Shown: positions 12,087-22,330 of the stretch, piece by piece
Numbering within the stretch: position 1 is the stretch's first letter
Layout: every line of letters starts with the position of its first letter
Assembly (NCBI RefSeq): GCF_025399195.1
Contig: NW_026252118.1
Coordinates: forward strand, 1-64,000
DNA from: Umbelopsis ramanniana AG
Taxonomy: Eukaryota; Mucoromycota; Umbelopsidomycetes; Umbelopsidales; Umbelopsidaceae
Length of the DNA stretch: 64,000 nucleotides
Direction: 5' to 3'
Translations under genes and position numbers: made by a program
The notes under the pieces: generated by a model
Seen by the model: only the letters and a program-made list of their open reading frames with translations
Told to the model about the DNA's origin: nothing
The model's database searches: none

Positions 12087-14103
12087 ATGCAGACTTCGGC
12101 GGCTCCAGACGTCAAGCACCCTCTGCCACTTGCAAAAAGCACCTTGTCAGTGGCAGCTCAGCATCGTCGACCTAGTCTAGGGTATCTCTTTGCCCCTTTG
12201 AACGTAAAGAACACCGAGACTTCGTCCACGCCGAGCACCAACCGGCTTATTCTCGACTATCTACTATTCATTTCCATTCAATCGCGGCTCCGCCAAGCCG
12301 ATATTGGTCTTAATACACAAGAGGATGAAGACTCTATCAAGCGATGGACCGATGCAGGCATCCGAGCCAATAAAGACCATATTGCAGTAGAGTCCATCAT
12401 ACACGGTAAGAACGGAGTGTAAATTACAACCCGACTTTATGGCCACACAAGCAGGAAAAAAAAATTTGTTACAGTGCAATTTTTTTAGGAGTCACTTGAG
12501 TGGGTTCGGAATAGCAGGCATAATTATAATGGCATACTAATATTAAATTTTCTATCCCTCAAGGTGTCAAGTCCACCTCACAATCCAAAATCCCTCTTCA
12601 ATTCGATGGCGACCTTAAGCAACGCATTTACCTATGTCAATTGACTAATTTTGTTTTTGGCCGATTCGATTCCAGTATCGTACCTACCACCAAACAACGA
12701 AAACATCCAGAGCCATGGTCGCAAGCTGACCAGTCACCACCCTCTGACTTAATGAACAAGCGACAACACATGTTTGCTGCGCCTATTGCTCCCATGTTCT
12801 GCAGACGTCACAGAAAGCAACCATGTATGTCCTGTCGCTCCAAGATGGCTCCACAACCACAAAAACTTGAAGGTCGCGCTGGCACGATTATTGCTTCAGG
12901 AGACCGAACTTCGCGTCGTCGAATGACCCTGGCTAGCCCTCCATCCGCTGGCCTAATTGACGCTATCCCATCTTTCCTCAAGACAAGCGCCAGCATGTTA
13001 CGAAGAACGTTGGATCGCTCAGAAGAAAGTGCTGAACCATTGGTGGTCGCTGGCGAAAAGGTTATTGGCGGAGGCATGCCGGCCACCTGGTACGACCTCT
13101 TTTTAGAACTCCTCACTCAAGCTGCTATCGAATCGTATCTCTGCGATGGAGGACATGGCTTGGAATTTATTTTCGAGATCTTTTCATATGGAGATGTGGA
13201 TGAAGATGGTAATGACGATGATGATGACGACGATGAAGATGCTGACGATGAAGATGACGAAGAAGATTGGCTATCTGTCAAGGCTGCCGATCACCACTTG
13301 TTATTTCCAAAGACTCGGACCATTTATTTGTTTGCAAAGAAATTGCGAGAGCGCGAGCAAGAGGTGAGTACTAGGGTTCAAGCAGCGTGTTCAGAAAAGC
13401 TTATGATGGCGATACCATGCAACGGAAATGAATTTGGATTCATCCATGTGTGTCCCTCATTGATCAAGCATTCAAAAAAAAAAAACTTGATCCACGCAGT
13501 ATCTCACTAATTTTCATTTCGTCAACCCTTCACTGTTTTAGTTCCTGGATGTCAAGGATGATTTGCGTTCTCACTTTGAACAACTGGCTCAGAAATATAA
13601 TCTAGAGGCTTTCGAACATAAAATGCGTTCATTCATTGAGATTGCCCATCAATCCATGGACCAACCCGCCATGAATAAGGTAATTTTTTTTAGCCTAGCA
13701 TGGGCGATCGTCTCCCAACTTTTTTTTAACCTCGATTTGTCTCGTTCTTTCCCCCTTTTTTTCTCTTTTCGGACAGTATGAGCGAACTGAAGCCATTGAA
13801 CCTATGAAGCGATCTACCAACCTACCAAGGACCTCTCCCAACATGCCAGTAGCTAGCCTACAGGCGTCCACCGTTGCCCCTTCTCTTTTGGAATTCCCTA
13901 GTGATGGCTCGTTATTGATGCCAGAAGTGCCAGACTCGGATGAAGAAGACGATGAACAAGCTGTTGACGACGAAGATCAGCTAGAGTCAGCTAAACCCAA
14001 GAAACGAAAGAGAGCTATGTCCAACCTGACACCGACTGCTAAGCGAACTCGTCGAACTCGCAACTCCATTGACTCTCCAACAAAGATACCCCGCAAACGC
14101 TGA
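12087..14103 (+). CDS. Hypothetical nuclear-looking protein with acidic tract
   Basis: Four exons (12087-12405, 12564-13363, 13542-13679, 13777-14103) join in frame to 527 residues. The N-terminal region has RPSLGYLFAPLNV and a helical segment LDYLLFISIQSRLRQADIG. The middle has a Cys/His pair region (CRRHRKQPCMSC), then TWYDLFLELLTQAAIESYLCDG, and next a run of about 27 mostly Asp/Glu residues (13195-13266). The C-terminus has a second acidic stretch and two basic clusters (KKRKRAMS, AKRTRRTRN) that look like nuclear localisation signals. I do not recognise the family. The helical-acidic-basic layout suggests a chromatin or nuclear adaptor, as inference only. Confidence 0.75.
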
Positions 14104-14917
14104 CCTCCCAGACAACGAAAACACCCTCACAGTGAAAACACGAAACTGATCCATTTGGACTTTTTTGCCCAATTATATCGCGTGTTGCATATACCCCCAA
14201 TGTATCCAATCCCTCCCCTTTGCCTGTTACAAAATTATCTCTTTTCTCTCATAGTCCAAAACCCTCTCCCTCCCTCCTCTTTAGCTAGCATGTTACAGAT
14301 CGACCTAAATACACAGTCTCTCTTGTTTTTTTTCCCATTCATATTAAAGAAAATAGTATTTACGTCACGCGCCTATTTGTTTTGTTGTGAATGTTTTGGA
14401 TATTTGTGGAATGTCTGTCAGAAATTTTGCCTGGATGGAAACACCAGTGTGTTTTATGAAACGACAAATGGTTTTCCCGGGTGGAGTTTAGGGGTCTTCT
14501 GGGATTGTGTGTTTTTCAGGGCCATTGGCAATCGGCGGCTGCCAAAGGGGTCAAGATACCACTGGACATTGTTGATGAATGCAATTATTTGTCGTCGTCG
14601 TCCACTGCTATGAGATTGCACTGCAATACACACGCGCCAGCCATGCTCATTTGGGTGAGCATGAGGGATCACAATAATTTTACAGGCGACAATAGGGCTT
14701 GAAGAAGCCAATCATAGTCGCTTCCTTGGCCACGCGGGAAAGATTCGCTCCCGTTTTTTCATTTATCTTTCTGTCCCTCACATCAATATCCATGCTCAGT
14801 TGCTTTGTATTCCTTTTCTCTTTCTTCTTCCAAGGGTGTGGAGTGCAGGCACTTTTTTATATACGCAACCAGGGTTTGTTGCTGCTCGCCTTGCCACCCA
14901 GCATCGCCTTTCTCACC
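14104..14917. other. Intergenic, no gene recognised
   Basis: About 810 nt holding the 3' leader of the acidic protein gene and the promoter of the F-box-like gene. Plus-strand pyrimidine-rich stretches occur at about 14215-14350 and 14740-14830. Open frames here lack family features. Confidence 0.4.
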
Positions 14918-15742
14918 ATGCTGAACCTCTCGATACTACCATATGATATCATTCTGGCGATTTGCTCAGGCCTATCACCATTTGATCGATTGCATCTCTC
15001 AAGAACCTGTAAAGCGTTGTATGCCCTTCAACTTCAAAAAATTTCCCAGACCAATACAGTCATCCTCTCTGGGTTGTCCACAAGTCACCTCGTGACAGAT
15101 CGGTACTTTGCTCATCTTATAGATAGCATGACAGAGCAACACCGGCGAAACATCGTTCATGTGGATTTCGAATTTGCCTCCCTTATCACTGTTCATGCGG
15201 TGATCATGGCTCTGACCAGCTTTAGCAACCTTCGATCATTGAATTGCCGGTACTGTCGAAACATCAAGTTGCCCGAACTAGCTTCCGTGTTGGAGAATAG
15301 TGTCATGCGCCACCATCATTTACAATACGTATATCTTGGCGACTGGAAGATGCCGATCCATCGAGAATGGGACGATGCGTTCTATACCATTGATAAACAG
15401 TTGAGAACTATCACACAAAGTTCTAAACCCATTATCCCTAATGCGAAGTGCTCTCGATGCCATGCGACAGCAACTCCGCTGTCTCGACCATGTAGCCAGT
15501 GCAAGGGACGAGTCTGGCACTGTCAAGCGCCATCCTGCTACAGTTGGTGGGGAGAACACTTATGCCCTGCTTGCAATGTCATGGTGTGCCGTGATTGTCG
15601 AACAAAGAATACCCAAGCTAGCGGCTACTGTTGTGATGACGCCGATATCGATCGACGAGACGAATGTCTGGTGCTGAGCTGCAGTCAACATGGCCGACGG
15701 GAACTCCATATCTCCGCACGCCCGGACCTGTTTTGCTATTGA
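14918..15742 (+). CDS. F-box-like protein with Cys-rich zinc-binding C-terminus
   Basis: Single exon of 274 residues. The chosen Met (CACCATG context, 14918) begins MLNLSILPYDIILAICS, which reads as an F-box helix (LP-x-DI-x-x-I) followed by LSPFDRLHLSRTCKAL. The centre has a leucine-rich-repeat-like stretch (NLRSLNCRYC ... LPELASVL). The last 110 residues hold many Cys in CxxC pairs (CSRCHATA, CSQCKGRVWHC, CPACNVMVCRDC), probably binding several zinc ions. F-box proteins pick substrates for SCF ubiquitin ligases. An in-frame frame extends upstream to 14699 but is hydrophobic and without a likely start. Substrate unknown. Confidence 0.7.
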   Translation: MLNLSILPYDIILAICSGLSPFDRLHLSRTCKALYALQLQKISQTNTVILSGLSTSHLVTDRYFAHLIDSMTEQHRRNIVHVDFEFASLITVHAVIMALTSFSNLRSLNCRYCRNIKLPELASVLENSVMRHHHLQYVYLGDWKMPIHREWDDAFYTIDKQLRTITQSSKPIIPNAKCSRCHATATPLSRPCSQCKGRVWHCQAPSCYSWWGEHLCPACNVMVCRDCRTKNTQASGYCCDDADIDRRDECLVLSCSQHGRRELHISARPDLFCY

Positions 15743-16166
15743 GCACAAGGGTTCCCCACCTTTCAAGCCAAAGAAAATACTGTATACTAAAATTTCTTGC
15801 CTTTGGCCCACTCCTGTACACATCCCACTGCACACAAAGTAGACCTTGAAAGAAGATCTCTGAACTGTGCTTTAAAAACTAGTAAATAATAAAAATGAAA
15901 AAAAAAAATTATTAAATCCAGCTACGCAGGAGAGATAAGCTAAGCTGGCATACAAGTTTGAAACATGTCATGGCACCTATCTTGCAAAAGCAAAAGGACA
16001 AAAAGCTTCTTTGCTTGAAAGGTGTGCGGTCAACTGAGCCGAAGGTAAATTATATGCTCATACTTTATAATTACACGGTATAGCTTGAATTCCCCTATAC
16101 AATATTAATAATTCTCCCATTGCCGTGGGTACGGAGACTCAATTTGGCTGCTGGCTTTTTTGATGG
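15743..16166. other. Intergenic upstream of the GCN4-type gene
   Basis: 3' leader of the F-box-like gene and distal promoter of the bZIP gene. AT-rich; no gene seen. Confidence 0.4.
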
Positions 16167-16173
16167 TGAGTCA
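16167..16173 (+). promoter_or_regulatory. Perfect Gcn4/AP-1 site TGAGTCA
   Basis: TGAGTCA lies 72 nt upstream of a TATA box and in front of the GCN4/CPC1-type bZIP gene. It is the core site bound by Gcn4-family factors, so it is a candidate for autoregulation. Autoregulation through such a site is known for some filamentous-fungal orthologues; here it is inference. Confidence 0.65.
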
Positions 16174-16238
16174 TCGAACAGCCAATAAAAACTTGTGCCC
16201 TGGTGTACACCCCTCTGATGTAAAATCTTTTTTCTTTT

Positions 16239-16246
16239 TATAAAAG
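16239..16246 (+). promoter_or_regulatory. TATA box
   Basis: TATAAAAG lies 88 nt before uORF1 and 332 nt before the main start codon. The spacing fits a transcription start around 16270-16310, with both uORFs inside the mRNA leader. Confidence 0.6.
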
Positions 16247-16333
16247 CTGGGTTCTGGCTGGCCCACATTCCGCAGCATCTTCTTCTTTACTTACTCATAA
16301 CATACTGCCTTTTTTCTATTCTACTACGTGAAC

Positions 16334-16354
16334 ATGGCTTCCCCCCTCGCTTAA
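16334..16354 (+). promoter_or_regulatory. uORF1 of the GCN4-type gene (6 codons)
   Basis: ATG GCT TCC CCC CTC GCT TAA in a good context (AACATGG). It is short, first in the leader and 223 nt before the main ATG. Its size and position match the permissive first uORF of GCN4/cpcA leaders, after which ribosomes can resume scanning. Confidence 0.65.
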
Positions 16355-16462
16355 AGTGCTCGTACTCCCCCGTACGTTTTCGATTAAAATTTAAACAAGA
16401 AGATTTTTTATAACAACAAACCCAACCCCCCCCCGCCCTTTTCTACGAAACCGAAGCCCAAC

Positions 16463-16540
16463 ATGGCCTCCCTTCCATTGTCCCGATGCGAAAAGCTCAA
16501 ACGACAACCATTGTCTAAACTCAAGCGAAAACCCTGCTAA
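16463..16540 (+). promoter_or_regulatory. uORF2 of the GCN4-type gene (25 codons)
   Basis: Starts ATGGCCTCC in good context (CAACATGG), encodes a basic peptide (KLKRQPLSKLKRKPC at its end) and stops at 16540, only 37 nt before the main ATG. A longer second uORF close to the main start is the inhibitory element in cpc-1/cpcA-type leaders. It lies 108 nt after uORF1. Confidence 0.65.
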
Positions 16541-16577
16541 ATTTTGAAATCCAAGAACCTTATTGCCTTTACCTTTA

Positions 16578-17411
16578 ATGGCCTCTACTCTTACTACTAC
16601 TGCTACCCAGCTTTCGACCAAGAAACCCACTGAAATGATCTCGCAACACGACGTATTCCAACAGATCTTTGAGTCCCTTGTCCCGGACGTTCCCTCTGCT
16701 TCGGCTGGAGATGCCCACTCCCTTTTGGATGAGTGGTTGGCGGAGGATCTGACCAAGACTGGTCTCCTGTCCTCGGACTCTTCCGTTACCTCTAGCCCAG
16801 AGATTGCTACTCCTTTGGATGTCTTTTTGACCTCCCCCACTGCTAAATCGGATGTTCTTATGTTCTCGCAACATAATGGCTATGCCTCTCCTTTGTTCGA
16901 TGACTTGTCTGGCCAGCCCTCGCCTGCCACTACTGTGATGTCGGCTATGCCTACCCCCCAAGTCAAGCTCGAGACCTACTCTCCTGAGGTCGATCCTTCC
17001 ATGGATATGTTTGCTGATCTTCAACAGCAAGCTATATTGAGCTCTCTTGGCTCTCAGCTGCAACACCATCCCCTCACCCCTCAAACCACCCCTGCTGCCC
17101 TGCCCAAGCCTACCAAGAAGCGCGCCGCTTCAGTGGTGACGGATGGGGATATGGATGACGCTGCTGTCAAGCGACAAAAGAACACCGATGCCGCTCGTCG
17201 CTCTCGATTGAAGAAGGTTATGCGTATGGAATCTTTGGAGTCCCGCGTTGCTGATTTGGAGCGTATGAACTCTCAATTGTTGCTTCGTTCCGCTGTTCTC
17301 GATAGTGAGAAGGCTGGTTTGGAAGCCAAGGCTCTTGCTGCTGAGCAACGCATTCATAGCCTTGAACAACAGTTGATTGAGGCTCACAAGGCCCTGACCA
17401 CTCGGATATAA
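16578..17411 (+). CDS. GCN4/CPC1-type bZIP transcription factor
   Basis: Single exon of 277 residues from ATG 16578. The C-terminus is a textbook bZIP: basic region at residues 195-214 with NTDAARRSR, the Gcn4-class signature, then a zipper with leucines at 220, 227, 234, 241 and 248. The N-terminal two thirds are Ser/Thr/Pro-rich with acidic-hydrophobic patches (SLLDEWLAEDL, MDMFADL) that suit activation domains. The family binds TGACTCA and drives amino-acid biosynthesis genes in starvation. Regulation is visible in the leader: two uORFs, a TATA box and a TGAGTCA site. The alternative is another AP-1-like bZIP, but the leader layout favours Gcn4. Confidence 0.85.
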   Translation: MASTLTTTATQLSTKKPTEMISQHDVFQQIFESLVPDVPSASAGDAHSLLDEWLAEDLTKTGLLSSDSSVTSSPEIATPLDVFLTSPTAKSDVLMFSQHNGYASPLFDDLSGQPSPATTVMSAMPTPQVKLETYSPEVDPSMDMFADLQQQAILSSLGSQLQHHPLTPQTTPAALPKPTKKRAASVVTDGDMDDAAVKRQKNTDAARRSRLKKVMRMESLESRVADLERMNSQLLLRSAVLDSEKAGLEAKALAAEQRIHSLEQQLIEAHKALTTRI

Positions 17412-17804
17412 CGAACCATATTTTTTTTTTGTTTTTGTTCTGAAATTTTTTTTTTATCATCTTTCGTTTATCTCAACCATTATCTCTCTTTTACTGAAGT
17501 CTTCTTTTTTTACTCATCATTGTTATTATTTCATTTTTATCATCTTTCATTGGCCTTGTGAATATATTAATACAAAAAAACGTACTTGATGTACTGCAAA
17601 CTACAGTATCTGAAAAAAAAAACTGCATGGGAAACATTTTGGTGGCTTAATTAAACGGATATTTTTTCCATATCATCTCCCACACAATTGACCGAGTGGT
17701 GGCGTGAACTGAACAACAATCTACACAGTATATTATGGGGTTTCTTTCATCAGATAAATACAAATATATAGCATCCTTTGCTTTCTCTAATCTACCCTGA
17801 TCGT
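17412..17804. other. Convergent 3' intergenic region
   Basis: T-rich 3' leader of the bZIP gene meeting the end of the carboxyltransferase gene. No gene or clear element seen. Confidence 0.4.
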
Positions 17805-19957
17805 CTACATGCGACTAACACCATATAGATTGCCTCCTTTGACTTCCTTGTTATAAACCACAGAGAGGCAGAATCCAAGCACACTACGAGTATCACGAGG
17901 ATCAATGATACCGTCGTCCAACATGCGGGCTGAAGTGTAATACACATCAGATTCACTCTCTACCAACGACTGGAACATTTGTTTTCGAGTTGAGGCCACT
18001 TCTTCGTCGATCTCAATACCAGCTCTAAATGATTTACCGACAGTCAGCTCAGTGCAGTTCAAACATCGACTCAGCAAGACCGGTACTCACCTTTTGGCAG
18101 CTTGGCGCATCACTAGATCCAGCACACCCGTAAGCTGTTCGGGACCCATGACGGAGCACTTGGAGTTTGGCCAGGAGAATAAGAATCTAATGGTTGTGAC
18201 GAGACGTGTGACATTGAGTGCTCTGGCCTCAGCTTCGTTCGGTCATTCAAATCTGCTTTACCTCGGGTTATAGGATCGTCCACACATAGCATAATTACCA
18301 GCTCCGTATGAGGCGCCCATCATGATGGTAATGGCGGGCACAGTGGAGTTACTGACAGCATTGATGAATCTGGCTCCAGCCTTGATAATACCGTCTTCTT
18401 CATACCGCTTGCCAACCATGAACCCAGTGATATTTTGCAAAAACACCAACGGTGTGTGTCTAGTCAAAATGCGTTCAGCTTAAACCAATTCACACTGCCC
18501 TGATGACACTTTCCTCCTTCACCTAGCTCAACTTACTTCATGTTACACAGCTGAATGAATTGCGTTGCCTTGTTACTCTCGGCGGTGAACAGTACGTTGT
18601 TATTGGCAATGATACCAACAGGAATGCCATGGATGAAGGCCCAGCCAGTTATCAAATTGACGCCATAGAGAGGCTTGAATGCAGTGAAGCGGGATCCGTC
18701 CACAAGGCGAGCAATGACTTCCATGGCATCAAATGGTACACGAATGTTGGCAGAGGCAACCCCGAGAATGTCTTCAGCAGGATAGAGTGGTTCTTCGAAA
18801 TTGCTTAGCAGATGGCGTCGAGGCAGCTGTCCAACCTTAGTCCAATTCAAATTGGATACCCATTCCCTGGCCTTTCGAATGGCGTCTAACTCATCCACCG
18901 CAAGCTGATCACTCACACCGGAAATGCGAGAGTGCATATCAGCTCCTCCAAGACTCTCAGCATCCGTTACCTCTCCAGTGGCCATTTGCACAAGAGGAGG
19001 TCCACCCAGAAATACTTGAGCCTGCTTCTTTACCATGATGACACAGTCACTCATGCCAGGCGTGTAAGCACCTCCAGCTGTTGAACTTCCAAACACAACG
19101 CAACACGACGGAACACCACTCTTCGATCTGATGGAGATTTGGTTAGCATCCTCAGCATAATGGAATGTACTTAAGATTTCCTTTTCCCCTTGAATGTCTT
19201 TTACTTACAAGATAGCTTGATTGCGGAAGCCGCCTCCACCTCTATGAAACACTTTGAATTGTTGCTCCAAGTTGGCTCCACCCTAAAGATTGTATTGTTG
19301 GGTCAGTGGTCCGCTGAAGTGTCACATGCTTCTCACTGTGTTCCAGCGCTTGCTTACCGACTGCGTCAGGTTGATCACAGGTAAACCGTTCTCATGAATA
19401 ATTTGGGCAAGTCGACCACCTTTGAGTACGGATGTCTCATTCATAGAGCCACCTGCAAGAGTGGGGACACTGGCAATGACCATGCACTCGATGCCACTAT
19501 GGACGGGGTTGGAATTACTCTCTCGAATTTTTCATGGGTTGTCATATGTAAGGATCGTCTTCAAACTTACCAGACTAGACCAATACCACCAACGATCGAA
19601 CCACCTAGCGTCATGTCGTCTTGTCCATATCCAGCAAGCTGACACAATTCCAAGAAGGGCGAATCTTCGTCAAGAAGGAGGTCGACACGCTCACGAGCTG
19701 AAAGTGAACGAAAATCAGTCAGTAACGCACTGGTTTCGAAGTGACTAAAATATAATCCTACCAAGAAGCTGTCCACGCTTTTTGTGTAGCTTGATGTGCT
19801 TTTCTTTGCCTTCGGCCGTCGCTTCCTCAAGTCGCTCGTGGAGTTCAGCGACAATAGGTTGCCATTCTTCATAGTTTCGCTTGTATTCTTCGGATGCTTT
19901 ATTGGCAAGTGATTTATAGGGCTGTACAAGGTGGTGTTGTAGTGTATCGGCAGACAT
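17805..19957 (-). CDS. Acyl-CoA carboxyltransferase, methylcrotonyl-CoA carboxylase beta type
   Basis: Eight exons (19957-19762, 19697-19571, 19496-19358, 19282-19209, 19127-18537, 18459-18262, 18186-18091, 18024-17805) give 546 residues, the usual family length. Recognisable blocks include [91 protein letters not shown] and [14 protein letters not shown]. The enzyme moves a carboxyl group from biotin to an acyl-CoA; methylcrotonyl-CoA (leucine breakdown) is the closest match. The N-terminus ([20 protein letters not shown]) is not a typical mitochondrial presequence, and the C-terminus is SRM, which fits the peroxisomal PTS1 consensus. The biotin-carrying partner is not in the window. Substrate and location are open. 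Confidence 0.85.
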
Positions 19958-20159
19958 GATGATAGACAAGGAAAGAAGGAAAAGAAGCGTACGTGGGGCA
20001 GAAGAGTGTTAAAGTTATAATATGGGGGTGGGAACACCGCATGCCCTGCTGTGCTGATTAGAGTCACGTGGCCAGTAATGCTTTAGCCTTCACGATAGTG
20101 TCACAGAAGTCATTGGGGCCAACCCTCAAAATATACTTTATTCAATGTGTCAACGATCT

Positions 20160-20715
20160 CTAGCACTTTGGGAAAGTGGCAATGTTGTTTTGCATGAATA
20201 CTTGGATTCGAATGGGCTCGACGCCAGGACTTGTGGTATTGCTACGGGTTGAAGGGTACACAGGTTGAGCGATGAATGAAAAAGTGTATTCATCCGGAGG
20301 GTATCGGTAAAACAATCTGCAGTTGGGTAGCTTCCAGGTGGAGGTATGAGTCAAGTTGCGAGCTGGATTAGCGCTTGGGCGAGCGCTAAGGCCACTTGAT
20401 GCCTGTATTTGAAAGGTTGCGCTGGGGTCGCTATTCTTGGTCCATGAGTAGAACAGTGTCAAAGACGAAGGGTAATTATGGTCTGTCAAGGGTGGGTTGA
20501 CTGTGTGACCACTCGATACGCTGATAAGTAAATGCCCTTTGTAAGCCTAGCTACTAAAGTCGGTTTTGTCACGTACCAGCATGTTGTCCAACAACAGTCC
20601 ATGAAAGGAGGGCAGTATCACCGTTACCAAGTTTTCCAAGGTTGGGTTGCTGAAACTGAATAAGCTGTGCATGAACGGCGACAACGCAAAATAACACACA
20701 CAAAAGTAGACGCAT
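20160..20715 (-). CDS. Small secreted protein
   Basis: Two exons encode about 163 residues. MRLLLCVLFCVVAVHA is a clear signal peptide, followed by QLIQFQQPNLGKL and a beta-rich soluble region (LTLFYSWTKNSD, FQIQASSG, PPDEYTFSFIAQP) ending in Cys. Two or three further Cys residues could form a disulfide. The join that keeps frame uses a weak donor GTGACA at 20572; the stronger neighbouring GTACGT at about 20577 breaks the frame. I do not recognise the family. Location outside the cell or in the wall is inferred from the signal peptide only. Confidence 0.65.
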
Positions 20716-21000
20716 GAAGAGTGAGCTGAAGCGAGTTGTGTGTAGACAAGTGCAAAACAGAGGAAAGGAGACGTTGACGCTGTCATTGCTGCAAGAATCC
20801 TTTTATTTTTCATAATCATTTGCGCAGATAAAAATAATTTTCTTTTTTGCGTTTGTTTTTTTAAAAAATAATCTAACATTGAAAGAAAGTGATGCACAAT
20901 GAAGGTATGTCATTTGTCGCGGGAATCAGCAGAATTCATTTGTAAAGCAAGGCAAGTCAGCAGAAAGAACAACTACGATATTTTGCGACGATGCACTTAA
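20716..21000. other. Upstream region of the secreted protein gene
   Basis: Promoter side of the minus-strand secreted protein gene. AT-rich, no gene seen. Confidence 0.35.
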
Positions 21001-21057
21001 CCCCGTAGAAGTAGCGTTACTCCGTAGAGGTAGCGTTACCCCGTAAAGGTAGAGTCC
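21001..21057 (+). repeat. Three tandem 19-bp repeats
   Basis: Three head-to-tail copies of a 19-bp unit (consensus CCCCGTAGAGGTAGCGTTA) at 21001-21019, 21020-21038 and 21039-21057. The first two differ at two bases and the third is more degenerate. They lie in a gene-free stretch with other repeats. Confidence 0.75.
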
Positions 21058-21084
21058 CGCTGAGAACCGGAGCGCAGACAAGCA

Positions 21085-21101
21085 CGGGTTCTTGGAACCC
21101 G
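21085..21101. repeat. Short perfect hairpin
   Basis: CGGGTTC TTG GAACCCG, a 7-bp perfect stem with a 3-nt loop, between the 19-bp and 28-bp repeats. Confidence 0.6.
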
Positions 21102-21170
21102 CAGCTTGAACATAAGTATGATGGTGAGCTATAGACTACGAAAAGGACTTACGAAGGGAAGAACTTACAG

Positions 21171-21227
21171 ATAGTTTTTGTAGGTGACTTTCGCACTCAT
21201 AGTTTTTATATAATGATTTTCGCACCT
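21171..21227 (+). repeat. Two imperfect tandem repeats of about 28 bp
   Basis: Both units begin ATAGTTTTT and end with TTTCGCAC (21171-21198 and 21199-21227). They abut the left inverted repeat of the possible MITE at 21229. Confidence 0.55.
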
Positions 21228-21228
21228 A

Positions 21229-21492
21229 GCCTATTGGACGGTGGTCCCGCACCCTTTAGTACCAAGTCAAATTCTGTTTGTCTTCGTTCCTACACAAACT
21301 GTTGTTTGCTCAAACATCAGTCAGTGCTTGTGGTACAGACCCACTTCCAGGCTGGGTCGCTGCCTTGTCTATCTGGCTATAGTTTCTCTATCTATTCTAT
21401 TCTAATGTTTTTCTTTCTTGCCGTGGGTTGCCTTTTGATATTGGGAGGGTGTACCACATTCTCTGACTAGATTTCGCCAACGTCCAATAGAC
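21229..21492. mobile_element. Possible 264-bp MITE with terminal inverted repeats
   Basis: The sequence G-C-CTATTGGACG-G-TGG at 21229-21244 is matched in inverted orientation at 21477-21492, with 14 of 16 positions identical and a perfect 10-bp core (CTATTGGACG). The inside has no coding family. I could not identify a clean target-site duplication. It may be a decayed non-autonomous DNA transposon or a chance inverted pair. Confidence 0.4.
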
Positions 21493-21769
21493 AACTCTGA
21501 TCTAAAAAAAGGATTGGGATGCGGCAGGTACTCCCGCCTATGGCAAACGCGGATCCCATCACGCAGAGCAACGAATTCTATGGCCTCCTTCGTCTTATTA
21601 CATCCAGCTCTCTCCTGCTATCAGGCCACACCATACCTCCATTCATTTTTCTTTCCCGCAAATTTCTCTTTATAAACTGGTTCCAAAGTGGAAAAAAAAT
21701 GGCAGTAAAACATTTAATTGAAATGATCGGTTTTAACAAAAAGTCTATGGACAACTATCCCGCAGGTTT

Positions 21770-22330
21770 TTAAACGTCAAAGTTGGAGGGGTTGTTACCG
21801 CTCTCGCGCTGTTCGTCCCACTTGCTGACCTATAAACAATCAAAAATATTAGCCCATGATGAAATACAAAAATGCGTAAAAATGGATGCATTGGGCTTAC
21901 CCATTCGTTAGGGCAGAGACTGTGGAAAGCGCGGAAGAATTGCTTGCAGGGAGCGAATTCCTCACCACGAGCGTTGACGCACTTGTGGTAATCAACATAG
22001 TTTTGCCAGCAGTGCTTGGTCTGGTTGGTGTTAGGGAAGCTGCATAGGAAGGTATGTGAGTGCGTAGGTCACAAAAACAAGGTTCACAAGTTCATTATAT
22101 CTTACCGAGCATCGAAACCAGCTATTTACAAGGCGATACGGTGCAATAGCATTTGGCATAAGGCGGAACAGAATGAACCAAAACAATGAACCCAGGTAAA
22201 AGATAAAGAAGTATGCGAATTAAAGGAGTCAGCATGATGCGATTATCGTGTTAGATGGCACAGAAAAGCGTAAAAAATAGGTCATACCGGTGGCGAGCTT
22301 AATGGTGTTGACTTCTTCGACTTCAGACAT
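21770..22330 (-). CDS. COX12: Cytochrome c oxidase subunit 6B
   Basis: Four exons (22330-22288, 22121-22106, 22039-21901, 21829-21770) splice to 85 residues, close to the 83 of yeast Cox12. It reads [19 protein letters not shown] followed by [17 protein letters not shown], giving the twin CX9C and CX10C cysteine pattern of Cox6b, which folds by disulfides in the mitochondrial intermembrane space and caps complex IV at the dimer interface. Exon 2 is only 16 nt and codes for AGFDA. All joins keep frame. Identity is very secure. Confidence 0.95.

Noticed and set aside
13195-13266. GAT/GAC/GAA-rich stretch considered as a microsatellite
   Set aside because: It lies inside a well-supported reading frame and encodes an acidic tract; the codons are mixed rather than a pure repeat.
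16391-17084. Two long minus-strand frames over the bZIP gene
   Set aside because: Shadows of the plus-strand bZIP coding sequence and its leader; no family features, while the plus frame has a complete bZIP.
21213-21773. Two 84-85 codon plus-strand frames in the repeat island
   Set aside because: They overlap the inverted repeats and run antisense into the COX12 end; composition looks non-coding.
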